64,000 nt of DNA from Paraclostridium tenue. Its GTDB lineage: Bacteria > Bacillota > Clostridia > Peptostreptococcales > Peptostreptococcaceae. This document shows, one piece after another, positions 56,170-64,000 of this stretch. Position 1 is the stretch's first letter; each line of letters begins with the position of its first letter. The notes beneath the pieces are model-generated. The model was not told where the DNA came from. It ran no database searches and saw only the letters and a list, made by a program, of their open reading frames with translations. Position numbers and translations under genes: made by a program. The stretch lies in the NCBI RefSeq assembly GCF_039521565.1, contig NZ_BAAACP010000006.1:62001-126000 (forward strand), written 5' to 3'.

Positions 56170-56607
56170 ATGGGCAAAAACTATAAAGAATATGTTGATA
56201 AAATAAGTCCAAAGCCTACATATGCTAAAAATTATATATTAGCATTTATAGTTGGAGGTATAATTTGTGTAATTGGGCAAGCTATAAATGATGCGTACAT
56301 GAATTTTGGACTAGATAAACTTAAAGCAGCTGGAGCTACATCTATGACTTTAATTTTTATAGGAGCTCTTTTAACAGGAATTGGTATATATGATTTACTT
56401 GGAAAAAGAGCAGGAGCTGGATCGATTATACCTATAACTGGATTTGCAAACTCTATAGTATCTCCAGCTATGGAGTATAAAAGAGAAGGATATGTACTAG
56501 GAGTAGGAGCTAACTTATTTAAAGTTGCTGGACCAGTGCTAGTATATGGTATAGGGTCTTCTGTTTTATGTGGTTTTATATACTATATAATTAACTTTTT
56601 TAAATAG
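56170..56607 (+). CDS. spoVAC: Stage V sporulation protein AC
   Basis: This 145-aa membrane protein has about four helices and the typical start GKNYKEYVDKISPKPTYAKN. SpoVAC forms a mechanosensitive channel in the spore inner membrane, used to move dipicolinic acid. The order spoVAC-spoVAD-spoVAE after sigF is the minimal clostridial spoVA operon. The SD is AGGAGG. Confidence 0.95.
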   Translation: MGKNYKEYVDKISPKPTYAKNYILAFIVGGIICVIGQAINDAYMNFGLDKLKAAGATSMTLIFIGALLTGIGIYDLLGKRAGAGSIIPITGFANSIVSPAMEYKREGYVLGVGANLFKVAGPVLVYGIGSSVLCGFIYYIINFFK

Positions 56608-56622
56608 AAAGGGGTTATTTAA

Positions 56623-57636
56623 TTGGCTAAAAAGAGAATAGGAAGTAGGACTGTTAAATTAGAAAATGGACCTGTAATAATATCTACTTCATCCATAGTA
56701 GGGCCTAAAGAAGCTCAAGGACCATTAAAAGATTATTTCGATATAAAACTAGATGATGATTTATATGGAGAAAAGAGTTGGGAATTTGCAGAAAGTAAAA
56801 TGGTTCAAACTGTTGTAGAACATGCCGTAAAAAAAGCTAATAAAACAATAAAAGATGTAAATTATATGGTAGCAGGAGATTTATTAAATCAACTTTTATC
56901 AACCTCATTTGCAGCTAGAGCAGTTAGTATACCTTTTTTAGGTGTATATGGAGCGTGTTCAACAATGGCACAATCACTATCTATTGGATCTATGTTAATT
57001 GATGGAGGATTTGCAGATTTAGTTGCAGCATCTACGTCAAGTCATTATTGTACAGCTGAAAGACAATTTAGATTTCCTTTAGAATTAGGAAATCAAAAAC
57101 CTATGACTGCTCAATGGACAGTTACAGGATCCGGATGCTCTTTATTATCAAGTCAAGGAAATGGTCCAAAAGTAAAGTATATAACTATAGGAAAGGTAAT
57201 AGATGAAGGTATAACTGATGCAAATAATATGGGAGCAGCAATGGCTCCAGCAGCTGTAGATACTATATATTCTTACTTTAATGATACAAAAGATGATCCT
57301 AATAGCTTTGATATGATTGCTACTGGCGATTTAGGAAAGGTTGGTATGCAAATAGCTATAGATTTATTAAAAGAAAAAGGGATTGATATATCTAAGGTAT
57401 ATACTGATTGTGGAGTTGAAATATTTGATTTGGAAAATCAAGATGTTCACTGTGGCGGTAGTGGATGTGGATGTTCAGCATCTGTATTTAATGGATATAT
57501 ATATAAAATGTTAAAGGATAAAAAATTCAATAAAGTAATGTTAGTTTCAACTGGAGCATTATTGTCACCAACAAGTACATTGCAAAAAGAAAGTATACCG
57601 AGTGTAGCCCATGCAGTAATAATAGCTAATGAATAA
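56623..57636 (+). CDS. spoVAD: Stage V sporulation protein AD
   Basis: This 337-aa thiolase-like protein binds dipicolinic acid. Signature segments are GVYGACSTMAQSLSIG, STSSHYCTAERQFRFP, and CGGSGCGCSASV near the C-terminus. The start is TTG with SD AAAGGGG, 16 nt after spoVAC. Confidence 0.95.
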   Translation: MAKKRIGSRTVKLENGPVIISTSSIVGPKEAQGPLKDYFDIKLDDDLYGEKSWEFAESKMVQTVVEHAVKKANKTIKDVNYMVAGDLLNQLLSTSFAARAVSIPFLGVYGACSTMAQSLSIGSMLIDGGFADLVAASTSSHYCTAERQFRFPLELGNQKPMTAQWTVTGSGCSLLSSQGNGPKVKYITIGKVIDEGITDANNMGAAMAPAAVDTIYSYFNDTKDDPNSFDMIATGDLGKVGMQIAIDLLKEKGIDISKVYTDCGVEIFDLENQDVHCGGSGCGCSASVFNGYIYKMLKDKKFNKVMLVSTGALLSPTSTLQKESIPSVAHAVIIANE

Positions 57637-57648
57637 GAGGTGTGTATT

Positions 57649-58011
57649 ATGATAATAGACTATATAAAAGTGTTTCTAGTAGGCGGGATTATATGTCTAA
57701 TTGCACAAATAATGATGGATTATTTTAAGTTACAGACGCCATATATAATGGTCACTTATGTAACTACTGGAGTAATTTTAAGTTTTCTAGGAATTTATGA
57801 ACGTATAGTTGATTTTGGAGCAGCAGGTGCAACTGTTCCTATAATTGGATTTGGATATTCACTATATAATGGCGTTATAAAAGCTATAGAACAAGATGGA
57901 TTTATGGGAGTGTTTACAGGAGGAGTAACTGCTACAGCAGGAGGAATAGCAGCAGCTATATTCTTTGGTTATTTGATGGCTGTTATATTTACTCCAAAGG
58001 CAAAACCATAA
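57649..58011 (+). CDS. spoVAE: Stage V sporulation protein AE (SpoVAEB type)
   Basis: This 120-aa membrane protein with about four helices contains VGGIICLIAQIMMDY and GAAGATVPIIGFG. It completes the dipicolinate channel with SpoVAC and SpoVAD. ATG 57649 is chosen over GTG 57640, which overlaps the SD AGAGGTG. Confidence 0.93.
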   Translation: MIIDYIKVFLVGGIICLIAQIMMDYFKLQTPYIMVTYVTTGVILSFLGIYERIVDFGAAGATVPIIGFGYSLYNGVIKAIEQDGFMGVFTGGVTATAGGIAAAIFFGYLMAVIFTPKAKP

Positions 58012-58053
58012 AAAAAAGAACTATATGATAAGAAATCATATAGTTCTTTTTTT
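58011..58053. terminator. Bidirectional terminator between spoVAE and the PBP gene
   Basis: AAAAAAAGAACTATATGAT pairs with ATCATATAGTTCTTTTTTT around a 5-nt loop. Confidence 0.9.
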
Positions 58054-60788
58054 TATGCAGCCGGTGGAGATGGCTGAGTATTTGAAGCTGGTGGAGTTGA
58101 AGTAGTAGGTGGAGTTGGAGTAGTTGGTGAAGTTGGCTTAGTATTTGTAGCCGGTGGAGTTGGGGTAGTTTGACCTGTACCACCAGCACCATTATTTGTT
58201 GTGCCACCAGTATTACCACTATTACCTTGGTTAGGAGCAGTATTATTATTACCTGAGTTAGGTGTGCTACTATTATTGTCACCAGTTGTATTATCTCCTG
58301 GATTTATATTTTCAGGAGTTTGATTATCTGCAGGCTTATTTTCTGCATTTTCATTATTATTTTCTGTAGAAGGTGTTTCTGGAACAGCTGGCTCAGAATG
58401 AACAGCATGTCTACTTGGAGTATGTCCTTTTATAAAAGCAGCAGTTGCTGAGTTATAAGCACCTTTACTTACAATTTCACCATTTATTAAATTTATATTG
58501 AAAAATTCTATATTTCTAGGCTTTTTAAAATCAGTAGCCTTAAGATTACCATGAACTTTTTTCATTACATTAGCCCATAGTTTTGCAGAAGTTGAACTTC
58601 CTTTTACAACACCTCTACGAGGTACAATTTCTTTGGTTTTAGGAATAGTTCTATAGTCATCTCCTATGTAAGTAGATCCTACATAATAAGGTGTATATCC
58701 TACAAACCAAGCATCTTTATTACCATTTGTAGTACCAGTTTTACCAGCAACAGGCATATCACCAAGACTAGCAGCACGACCTGTACCTTCTGTAATAACA
58801 GCTTTCATCATATCTGTAAGAACATATGCAATTTCAGGTTCAACTACCTTATGTTCTGATGGTGTATTTTGTATTAATACTTGTCCATCGGAAGATTCAA
58901 CAGTTGTAAATGTAATAGGTTCAACATAAATACCGCCATTTGCTAATGTACCATAAGCAGCAGCCATATCAAGAGGAGAAACTCCTTTTGTCATACCACC
59001 TAAAGTAAGGGCAGAGAATTTTCTATCAGCACCTCCAGGTCCATCCTTAAGATCTGATAAACCAAAATTCTTTAAGTAATCAAGCATAACATCTATTGAA
59101 TCATTATATGAATCACCAAGTGTTTCAGCTACTTTAACAGCTATTGTATTTGAAGACATAGCTAAAGCTTTACGCATTGTCATAGATCCAGAACCAGATG
59201 TTGTAGTTTTTGGATCCCATTTTCTATTTTCAGCGAATTTGTAACCACCACGTGTATCACTAAATACATCTGCTTGATTTTTACCGTTGTCAATAGCAGG
59301 TGTATAAACTGCTAATGGTTTTATAGTAGAACCAGGTTGATGAGGTGAAGTAGCACGATTTAAAACTTTTCTAGCTTTTATTTCTCTACCACCCATTAAA
59401 GATTTAATTTGTCCAGTTCTATAGTCTAAAATAACCATTGCAGCTTGGGGCTGAGGAACTCCATCTGGACCTATTATATGACCTGGGAAGTTATCCCTAT
59501 TATTAAATTCACTTTCTAGTTCTTTTTGCATATTTTTATCTATTGTAGTACGTATCTTTAAGCCCCCATTAAAGTATAGGTTATGAGCTTCAGCATCTGT
59601 GTACCCTTGAGCTATAAGACTTTTTATAACATCACCCTCTATAAGGTCTTCCACTGTAGAGGCTGGTTTTTTAGTTGGCTTAGGTAGTTTTATTTCTATT
59701 TTTTGAGCAACAGCTTTATCATGTTCTTCTTGAGTAAGATATCCAAGTTCTAACATTTTCATTAAAACTGTTTCTTGTCTTTTCTTAGATTCAGGGTTTA
59801 GTTCTACCTTTCTACAAACCATAGTACCGTCTTTTAATTGCTTGTAGTAATCATCATCAGGTAAAAGACCCCATTGATATAGTTTGTCTATCATATCAAG
59901 TTCAGTTCTATTAGGATCATCAAAATTATCATCCTTACTATTTACGTAGAACTTTAGTTTTTGTTCTAAATCTTTTTTAGTTTCAGTTCCATCTAGTTTG
60001 GTAGTTTGGTATGCTGCATATTTATTTGGATTTTGAGTTATACCAACAATCATTGCAGCTTCAGCAGTTGTAAGATCTTTTGCGTGTTTATCAAAATATG
60101 CATTAGCAGCAGCTTCAACTCCTATTGCACCACTTCCAAAATAAGCACTATTTAAATAAAGTTCTAATATTTGCTCTTTTGTAAGGGTCTTATCCATTTC
60201 TAAAGCATAGTATATATCTTTAATTTTACGAACTATAGAAACTTCTTTAGATGTTAATAAGTTCTTAGATACCTGCATAGGTATTGTACTTCCTCCAGGA
60301 GAAGAAGATGTTATTAGGTTTGATACAGCAGCTCTAGCAAGTCCTTTAAAGTCTACACCATTATGATCATAAAATCTCTCATCTTCTATAGACACAAGTG
60401 CATGCTGAAGGTTTATGGGCATATCTTTTACAGAAATAGGAACTTTTTTATTATCTGTAGGAGGATTACCCATTAATGATCCATCGTTATATAAAAGTTC
60501 AGTTACTGTATCAACTTTTTTATCAAGTGTAGCTTTAGTTATTGGTTGTACATCTTTTAAAGCTACAAAAACTAATGCTGATGAGGCAGCAACCCCTAAA
60601 ACTAGTGTAACTAAAAGTGTTACACCAATTGCTCTTAGTACTTTAAATTTATCTTTTTTATTAGAACCACTATTACTCTTTTTACTACTACTCTTAGTAG
60701 ATTTTTTTGAGGAGTTAGTAGTCTTAGTACTAGAGGAACTAACTTTTTTTCTTCGAATTTTATTTTTGTTATTGTTGTCATTTACCAT
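58053..60788 (-). CDS. Class A penicillin-binding protein (PBP1A family)
   Basis: This 911-aa bifunctional peptidoglycan synthase has a Lys/Ser-rich cytoplasmic N-terminus (about 1-50) and one membrane helix (about 52-75). The GT51 glycosyltransferase has its catalytic Glu in EDERFYDHNG (about 133). The transpeptidase has SxxK in GSTIKPL (about 485), the SSN triad part and KTGTT (about 685). A 100-residue extracellular tail rich in Pro, Thr, Asn and Gly follows, with repeated TPTPP-like units. Such tails often span or attach to the wall. The SD is AAGGAGG. Confidence 0.93.
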   Translation of the reverse strand: MVNDNNNKNKIRRKKVSSSSTKTTNSSKKSTKSSSKKSNSGSNKKDKFKVLRAIGVTLLVTLVLGVAASSALVFVALKDVQPITKATLDKKVDTVTELLYNDGSLMGNPPTDNKKVPISVKDMPINLQHALVSIEDERFYDHNGVDFKGLARAAVSNLITSSSPGGSTIPMQVSKNLLTSKEVSIVRKIKDIYYALEMDKTLTKEQILELYLNSAYFGSGAIGVEAAANAYFDKHAKDLTTAEAAMIVGITQNPNKYAAYQTTKLDGTETKKDLEQKLKFYVNSKDDNFDDPNRTELDMIDKLYQWGLLPDDDYYKQLKDGTMVCRKVELNPESKKRQETVLMKMLELGYLTQEEHDKAVAQKIEIKLPKPTKKPASTVEDLIEGDVIKSLIAQGYTDAEAHNLYFNGGLKIRTTIDKNMQKELESEFNNRDNFPGHIIGPDGVPQPQAAMVILDYRTGQIKSLMGGREIKARKVLNRATSPHQPGSTIKPLAVYTPAIDNGKNQADVFSDTRGGYKFAENRKWDPKTTTSGSGSMTMRKALAMSSNTIAVKVAETLGDSYNDSIDVMLDYLKNFGLSDLKDGPGGADRKFSALTLGGMTKGVSPLDMAAAYGTLANGGIYVEPITFTTVESSDGQVLIQNTPSEHKVVEPEIAYVLTDMMKAVITEGTGRAASLGDMPVAGKTGTTNGNKDAWFVGYTPYYVGSTYIGDDYRTIPKTKEIVPRRGVVKGSSTSAKLWANVMKKVHGNLKATDFKKPRNIEFFNINLINGEIVSKGAYNSATAAFIKGHTPSRHAVHSEPAVPETPSTENNNENAENKPADNQTPENINPGDNTTGDNNSSTPNSGNNNTAPNQGNSGNTGGTTNNGAGGTGQTTPTPPATNTKPTSPTTPTPPTTSTPPASNTQPSPPAA

Positions 60789-60906
60789 GAAATTAACCTC
60801 CTTACTATAAGAATATATTATATCATATATGTAAATAGTTTTGTATTTTATAGATAAAAATGAATATTATGTAAATAATTAATTAACATAGTATAAGTAC
60901 CATTAA

Positions 60907-60935
60907 TTGAATTTAGTATTTAACTATGATACAAT
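60907..60935 (+). promoter_or_regulatory. Sigma-A promoter of tyrS
   Basis: TTGAAT (60907-60912), a 17-nt spacer and TACAAT (60930-60935) lie 48 nt before tyrS. The leader is too short for a T-box. Confidence 0.6.
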
Positions 60936-60983
60936 ATTAATTATTTTTAACAAGTATAAAAAAAATATGTGTGAGGTGTACAT

Positions 60984-62204
60984 ATGATCGAAATAAATGA
61001 ACAAATGAAAATAATTAAAAAAGGTGTAGCTGAAATGATATCGGAAGAAGATATTATTAAAAAATTAGAAAAGTCAGCAAAAGAAAATAAGCCACTTACA
61101 ATAAAATTAGGATTAGACCCTTCAGCTCCAGACATACATTTAGGACATACTGTAGTATTAAGAAAGATGAAGGCATTTCAAGATTTAGGACATCAAGTAG
61201 TTATAATAATAGGTGATGCTACAGGAATGATAGGAGATCCAACAGGAAAATCAGCAGTTAGAAAACAATTATCACATGAACAAGTTTTAGAAAATGCAAA
61301 GACTTATCAAGATCAAATATTTAAAATACTAGATAAAGAAAAAACTATAGTTAAGTTTAATAGTGAATGGTTACAAGCTATGAACTTTATGGATGTAGCA
61401 AATTTAGCATCTAAGTATACAGTAGCTAGAATGTTAGAAAGAGATGACTTTAAAAAGAGATTTGCATCAAATCAGTCAATATCAATACATGAGTTTTTCT
61501 ATCCATTAATGCAAGGGTATGATTCAGTTGCAATAAAGGCTGATATTGAAATGGGCGGAACAGATCAAAAGTTTAATATATTAATGGGGAGAACGCTTCA
61601 AAAAGAATATGACCAAGAACCTCAAGTTGCTTTATTAATGCCTATAATAGAAGGTACTGATGGAGTTAAAAAAATGAGTAAGTCATTAGGAAACTATATA
61701 GGAATAAGTGAAGAACCAAATGATATGTATGGTAAGACAATGTCTATTCCAGATGAACTTATAATAAGATATTTTGAATTAGTTACAGATGAACATCCAG
61801 ATTCAATAGAAGCTATGAAATCAGATATGGAACAAGATAAAGTTAATCCGAGAGATTTAAAAATGAAATTAGCAAAAGAAGTAGTTAAATTATATCATGG
61901 AGAAGAAAAAGCTTTAGAAGCAGAACAATACTTTAAATCTGTATTCCAAAAAAGAAATATGCCAGATGATATAGCTGAAATGGAAGTATCTATAGAAGAT
62001 TCTGAAGAAGGATTATTCTTTATACCTAAAGTAGTTAGTGCATTAAAATTATCACCATCTACAAGTGAAGCTAGAAGACTATTAAAACAAGGTGGAATAA
62101 AGCTTAATGGTGAAAAATTAGAAGTTGATAAAGTAGCTTTAAAAGACGAAGATATAATACAAGTAGGAAAAAGAAAATTTGCAAAATTAATAATTAAGAA
62201 GTAA
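60984..62204 (+). CDS. tyrS: Tyrosine--tRNA ligase
   Basis: This 406-aa class I synthetase has HLGHT (about 52) as the HIGH motif, KMSKSLGN (about 230), and an S4-like RNA-binding C-terminus (from about 340, GGIKLNGEKLEVDK). It is of the TyrZ-like length. The SD is GAGGTG. Its terminator hairpin contains the SD of the next gene. Confidence 0.96.
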   Translation: MIEINEQMKIIKKGVAEMISEEDIIKKLEKSAKENKPLTIKLGLDPSAPDIHLGHTVVLRKMKAFQDLGHQVVIIIGDATGMIGDPTGKSAVRKQLSHEQVLENAKTYQDQIFKILDKEKTIVKFNSEWLQAMNFMDVANLASKYTVARMLERDDFKKRFASNQSISIHEFFYPLMQGYDSVAIKADIEMGGTDQKFNILMGRTLQKEYDQEPQVALLMPIIEGTDGVKKMSKSLGNYIGISEEPNDMYGKTMSIPDELIIRYFELVTDEHPDSIEAMKSDMEQDKVNPRDLKMKLAKEVVKLYHGEEKALEAEQYFKSVFQKRNMPDDIAEMEVSIEDSEEGLFFIPKVVSALKLSPSTSEARRLLKQGGIKLNGEKLEVDKVALKDEDIIQVGKRKFAKLIIKK

Positions 62205-62207
62205 TTA

Positions 62208-62245
62208 AAAGCCTCCCTTACATAAAATATTAAGGGGGGCTTTTT
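62208..62245 (+). terminator. tyrS terminator that buries the yunB ribosome binding site
   Basis: AAAAGCCTCCCTT (62208-62220) pairs over 13 bp (one G-U) with AAGGGGGGCTTTT (62232-62244), followed by T. The right arm is also the yunB SD (AAGGGGGG), 7 nt from its ATG. Confidence 0.85.
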
Positions 62246-62246
62246 A

Positions 62247-62945
62247 ATGAAAAAAATATTAGTAAAAAAAAGAAAAGAGAAAATAAAGAAAAATATATTT
62301 ATATTTATAATGATTTTTATACTATCTATACTAATAGGCAGTTTTATATATATAGACGATAAACTTAGACCTACCATAACGGTAATAGCAGAAACTAAGG
62401 CTGAAGAACTTGCTAATAAGTCTATTAATAAAGCTGTTTCAAGTGTTATAGATAATAATATAAAGTATGAAAATTTAATTAATGTAAAAACAGGAGAAGA
62501 TGGAAATATAGTTATGATGCAAGCAAATTCCATAATTATGAATGAGATAGCATCAAAAGTGGCTTTGGAAATCCAGTCAGAGATGAAAAAAATCAAAACA
62601 ACATCTACATATATACCAATAGGAACTGCTATAGGAAGTCCTTTATTAGCTAAATATGGACCCAAAATAAAAGTATCTATAGAACCAATAGGAACTGTAT
62701 ATGTAGACTTTGGAACTGATTTTGAATCATCTGGAATAAATCAATCTAGACATAGAATATATTTAAAAGCTAAAACTCAAGTAAAAGTTGTAGTTCCTCT
62801 TACTACATCCACAAAAGAAGTGAAAATACAAATACCTATATGTGAAACGGTAATAGTTGGAGATGTTCCACAAAGTTATGTTAATGTTCCTAAAGATGAT
62901 GTAATAAATGTATTACCTAGTGATAATACAACAAAATCAAAATAA
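62247..62945 (+). CDS. yunB: Sporulation protein YunB
   Basis: This 232-aa protein has a basic N-terminus, one membrane helix (about 17-36) and an extracytoplasmic domain with YIPIGTAIGSPLLAKYGP and GTDFESSGINQSRHRIYL, matching YunB. In Bacillus it is a sigma-E-controlled mother-cell protein of unclear mechanism. Its SD sits in the terminator stem of tyrS. Confidence 0.92.
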   Translation: MKKILVKKRKEKIKKNIFIFIMIFILSILIGSFIYIDDKLRPTITVIAETKAEELANKSINKAVSSVIDNNIKYENLINVKTGEDGNIVMMQANSIIMNEIASKVALEIQSEMKKIKTTSTYIPIGTAIGSPLLAKYGPKIKVSIEPIGTVYVDFGTDFESSGINQSRHRIYLKAKTQVKVVVPLTTSTKEVKIQIPICETVIVGDVPQSYVNVPKDDVINVLPSDNTTKSK

Positions 62946-62966
62946 AGAGGGAGTTATTCTCCCTCT
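62946..62966. terminator. Hairpin between convergent yunB and spoIVB-like genes
   Basis: AGAGGGAG/CTCCCTCT with a 5-nt loop overlaps the stop of the reverse gene. The T-tract is weak on both sides. Confidence 0.5.
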
Positions 62967-63907
62967 AACATCCATCCTATATAAACTCCATATCCTATAG
63001 ATGGATCATTTTCAACCGCATGAGAAATAGCACCTATAATCTTGTTATTTTGAATTATTGGAGTACCACTCATTCCTTGAACTATTCCACCAGTCATAGA
63101 TAATAATCTTTTATCTTTTATTTCTATTTTGAATGTTTTAGATTCAGGATTTCTTTGTTTTTTTATATTTAATATACATATTTCATATTCTTTAGCATCA
63201 CCATTTGAAGTTTGCAAAAGTATAGATGCTTTTCCTGTTTTTACTTCATTTAAATTTGCTATTTTATATTTTTTTAATTTGGAAAAATCTGTTGTATGAA
63301 TTTTTCCTTTAATCCCAAAGTTTGTATTATCTTTGAAATTACCGATAAATTCACTTTTTTGACCATTAATACATCCAACATTACCTTTATAAGATTTATC
63401 AATTATTAAACTGTGTGTGCTTGATACATATCCATTTTTAATAGGTAAACTTCTATTTAATCCAACACTTAGAGGATGTGCTACTGCACCAAAAGTATTA
63501 TTTGTAGGATTAATATAAGTTAGTGTTGCAAATCCAGAAATAATATTATTGAAATTAACTTTTTCGAGAACATCTTTATCTACATTTAAATTTGAAATTT
63601 CGTTATTTCTTTTGATTTCTACCTTTATAGATTTATCATTTGGCAGTGAGCTTAATAAATTAGAAAAATCAGCATAATTATTTATTTTAGTATCATTTAC
63701 AGAAATTAATGAATCACCAATTTTAAATGGAGAATCATTAAAAGTATTTCTTACCATCAAAGATTGTAATTCAGCATCTATCTGCATTATATTTCCTATG
63801 GGTACCAAATATTTTGAATCATTTTTTATATTAGCTTCTGCATAAATGAATCCTACAGAGAAAAAATATAATAAAAGCGAAATCGCAAAGAATTTTTTTA
63901 ATTTCAC
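62954..63907 (-). CDS. SpoIVB-family serine peptidase (S55), short form
   Basis: This 317-aa secreted protease has an N-terminal signal/anchor (about 4-23), a PDZ domain (about 45-110) and the S55 domain. The catalytic triad can be placed as His144 (VAHPLS), Asp265 and Ser280 (QGMSGTP), with the Asp-Ser distance of 15 equal to Bacillus SpoIVB. It ends with GYGVYIGWML as in SpoIVB. It is 100 residues shorter than Bacillus SpoIVB, so it may be the second clostridial paralogue (SpoIVB2). The start is GTG with SD AAGGTG. Confidence 0.85.
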   Translation of the reverse strand: MKLKKFFAISLLLYFFSVGFIYAEANIKNDSKYLVPIGNIMQIDAELQSLMVRNTFNDSPFKIGDSLISVNDTKINNYADFSNLLSSLPNDKSIKVEIKRNNEISNLNVDKDVLEKVNFNNIISGFATLTYINPTNNTFGAVAHPLSVGLNRSLPIKNGYVSSTHSLIIDKSYKGNVGCINGQKSEFIGNFKDNTNFGIKGKIHTTDFSKLKKYKIANLNEVKTGKASILLQTSNGDAKEYEICILNIKKQRNPESKTFKIEIKDKRLLSMTGGIVQGMSGTPIIQNNKIIGAISHAVENDPSIGYGVYIGWMLEGE

Positions 63908-64000
63908 TAAAACACCTTCTTTCTGATAAAGTCATGATGATATTTATTGGTGCTTCTTTAATAATAGATTGTGCAGGATGAAAATTTTAATCCATAGAAA

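Noticed and set aside
60415..60810. Plus-strand open frame over the N-terminus of the PBP gene
   Set aside because: It is Leu/Phe-rich only because it mirrors a Lys/Ser-rich coding segment. There is no SD and no homology I can recognise.
61895..62665. Long open frame of 256 codons on the minus strand across tyrS and yunB
   Set aside because: It is antisense to two well-supported genes, crosses their terminator, lacks an SD and reads as the low-complexity mirror of AT-rich coding DNA.

Overview
The window is AT-rich Gram-positive DNA with Peptostreptococcaceae-type gene content, close to Clostridioides, Paraclostridium and Terrisporobacter. It carries a complete Wood-Ljungdahl (acetyl-CoA) gene set, an endospore locus (spoIIAA-spoIIAB-sigF-spoVAC-D-E, yunB, spoIVB), Shine-Dalgarno (SD)-led genes with frequent TTG and GTG starts, and many AT-rich intrinsic terminators. 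The gene order recalls Clostridioides difficile, but the species cannot be fixed from sequence alone. No transposase, integrase, phage gene or CRISPR array was seen.

Layout. 0-13.3 kb is housekeeping: a zapA tail, a U32 RlhA-type protein, mprF, pepD (reverse), mutS2, a DUF523 gene, argS, a predicted small RNA, and two genes of unknown function. 13.4-16.4 kb has a B12-binding radical SAM protein and a TPR protein. 16.5-39.5 kb is the C1 region: a Ptb/Pta-type acyltransferase, cooS, cooC, fhs, fchA, folD, metV, metF, lpdA, a second CooC-like ATPase, acsD, acsC, acsE, acsB, gcvH, a RACo-type corrinoid activator, two radical SAM proteins that look like the split lipoyl synthase LipS1/LipS2, a LipM-type octanoyltransferase, and a nickel-related trio (CooT, DUF3842, His-rich protein). 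39.5-54.4 kb holds tRNA-Ser(GCU), a YprB-like nuclease, a UvrD-like helicase, asparaginase, a tandem pair of predicted small RNAs, cysteine desulfurase, thiI, pflA/pflB, a Ca/Na exchanger, a DEAD-box helicase and dapL. 54.4-64 kb is the sporulation section with a class A PBP and tyrS between its genes.

How it works together. CooS with AcsB, AcsC, AcsD and AcsE forms the carbonyl branch and methyl transfer. Fhs, FchA, FolD and MetV/MetF form the methyl branch. CooC, its paralogue and probably CooT serve nickel centres, and RACo reactivates the corrinoid protein. GcvH, LpdA, LipM and LipS1/LipS2 make a self-contained lipoyl-protein module without any glycine decarboxylase gene, which suggests a redox role tied to the pathway. 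FolD has lost its cyclohydrolase residues, which fits the dedicated FchA.

The least explained signals are non-coding. Three predicted small RNAs carry unpaired C-runs and Spo0A-box-like sites at their promoters: one after argS and two near-identical tandem copies upstream of asparaginase. Most Wood-Ljungdahl genes use a GGGGG-type SD instead of GGAGG, so a C-rich RNA could pair with it perfectly. A 120-nt long hairpin lies between fhs and fchA. A 14-bp dyad lies upstream of cooS. The yunB SD is buried in the tyrS terminator.
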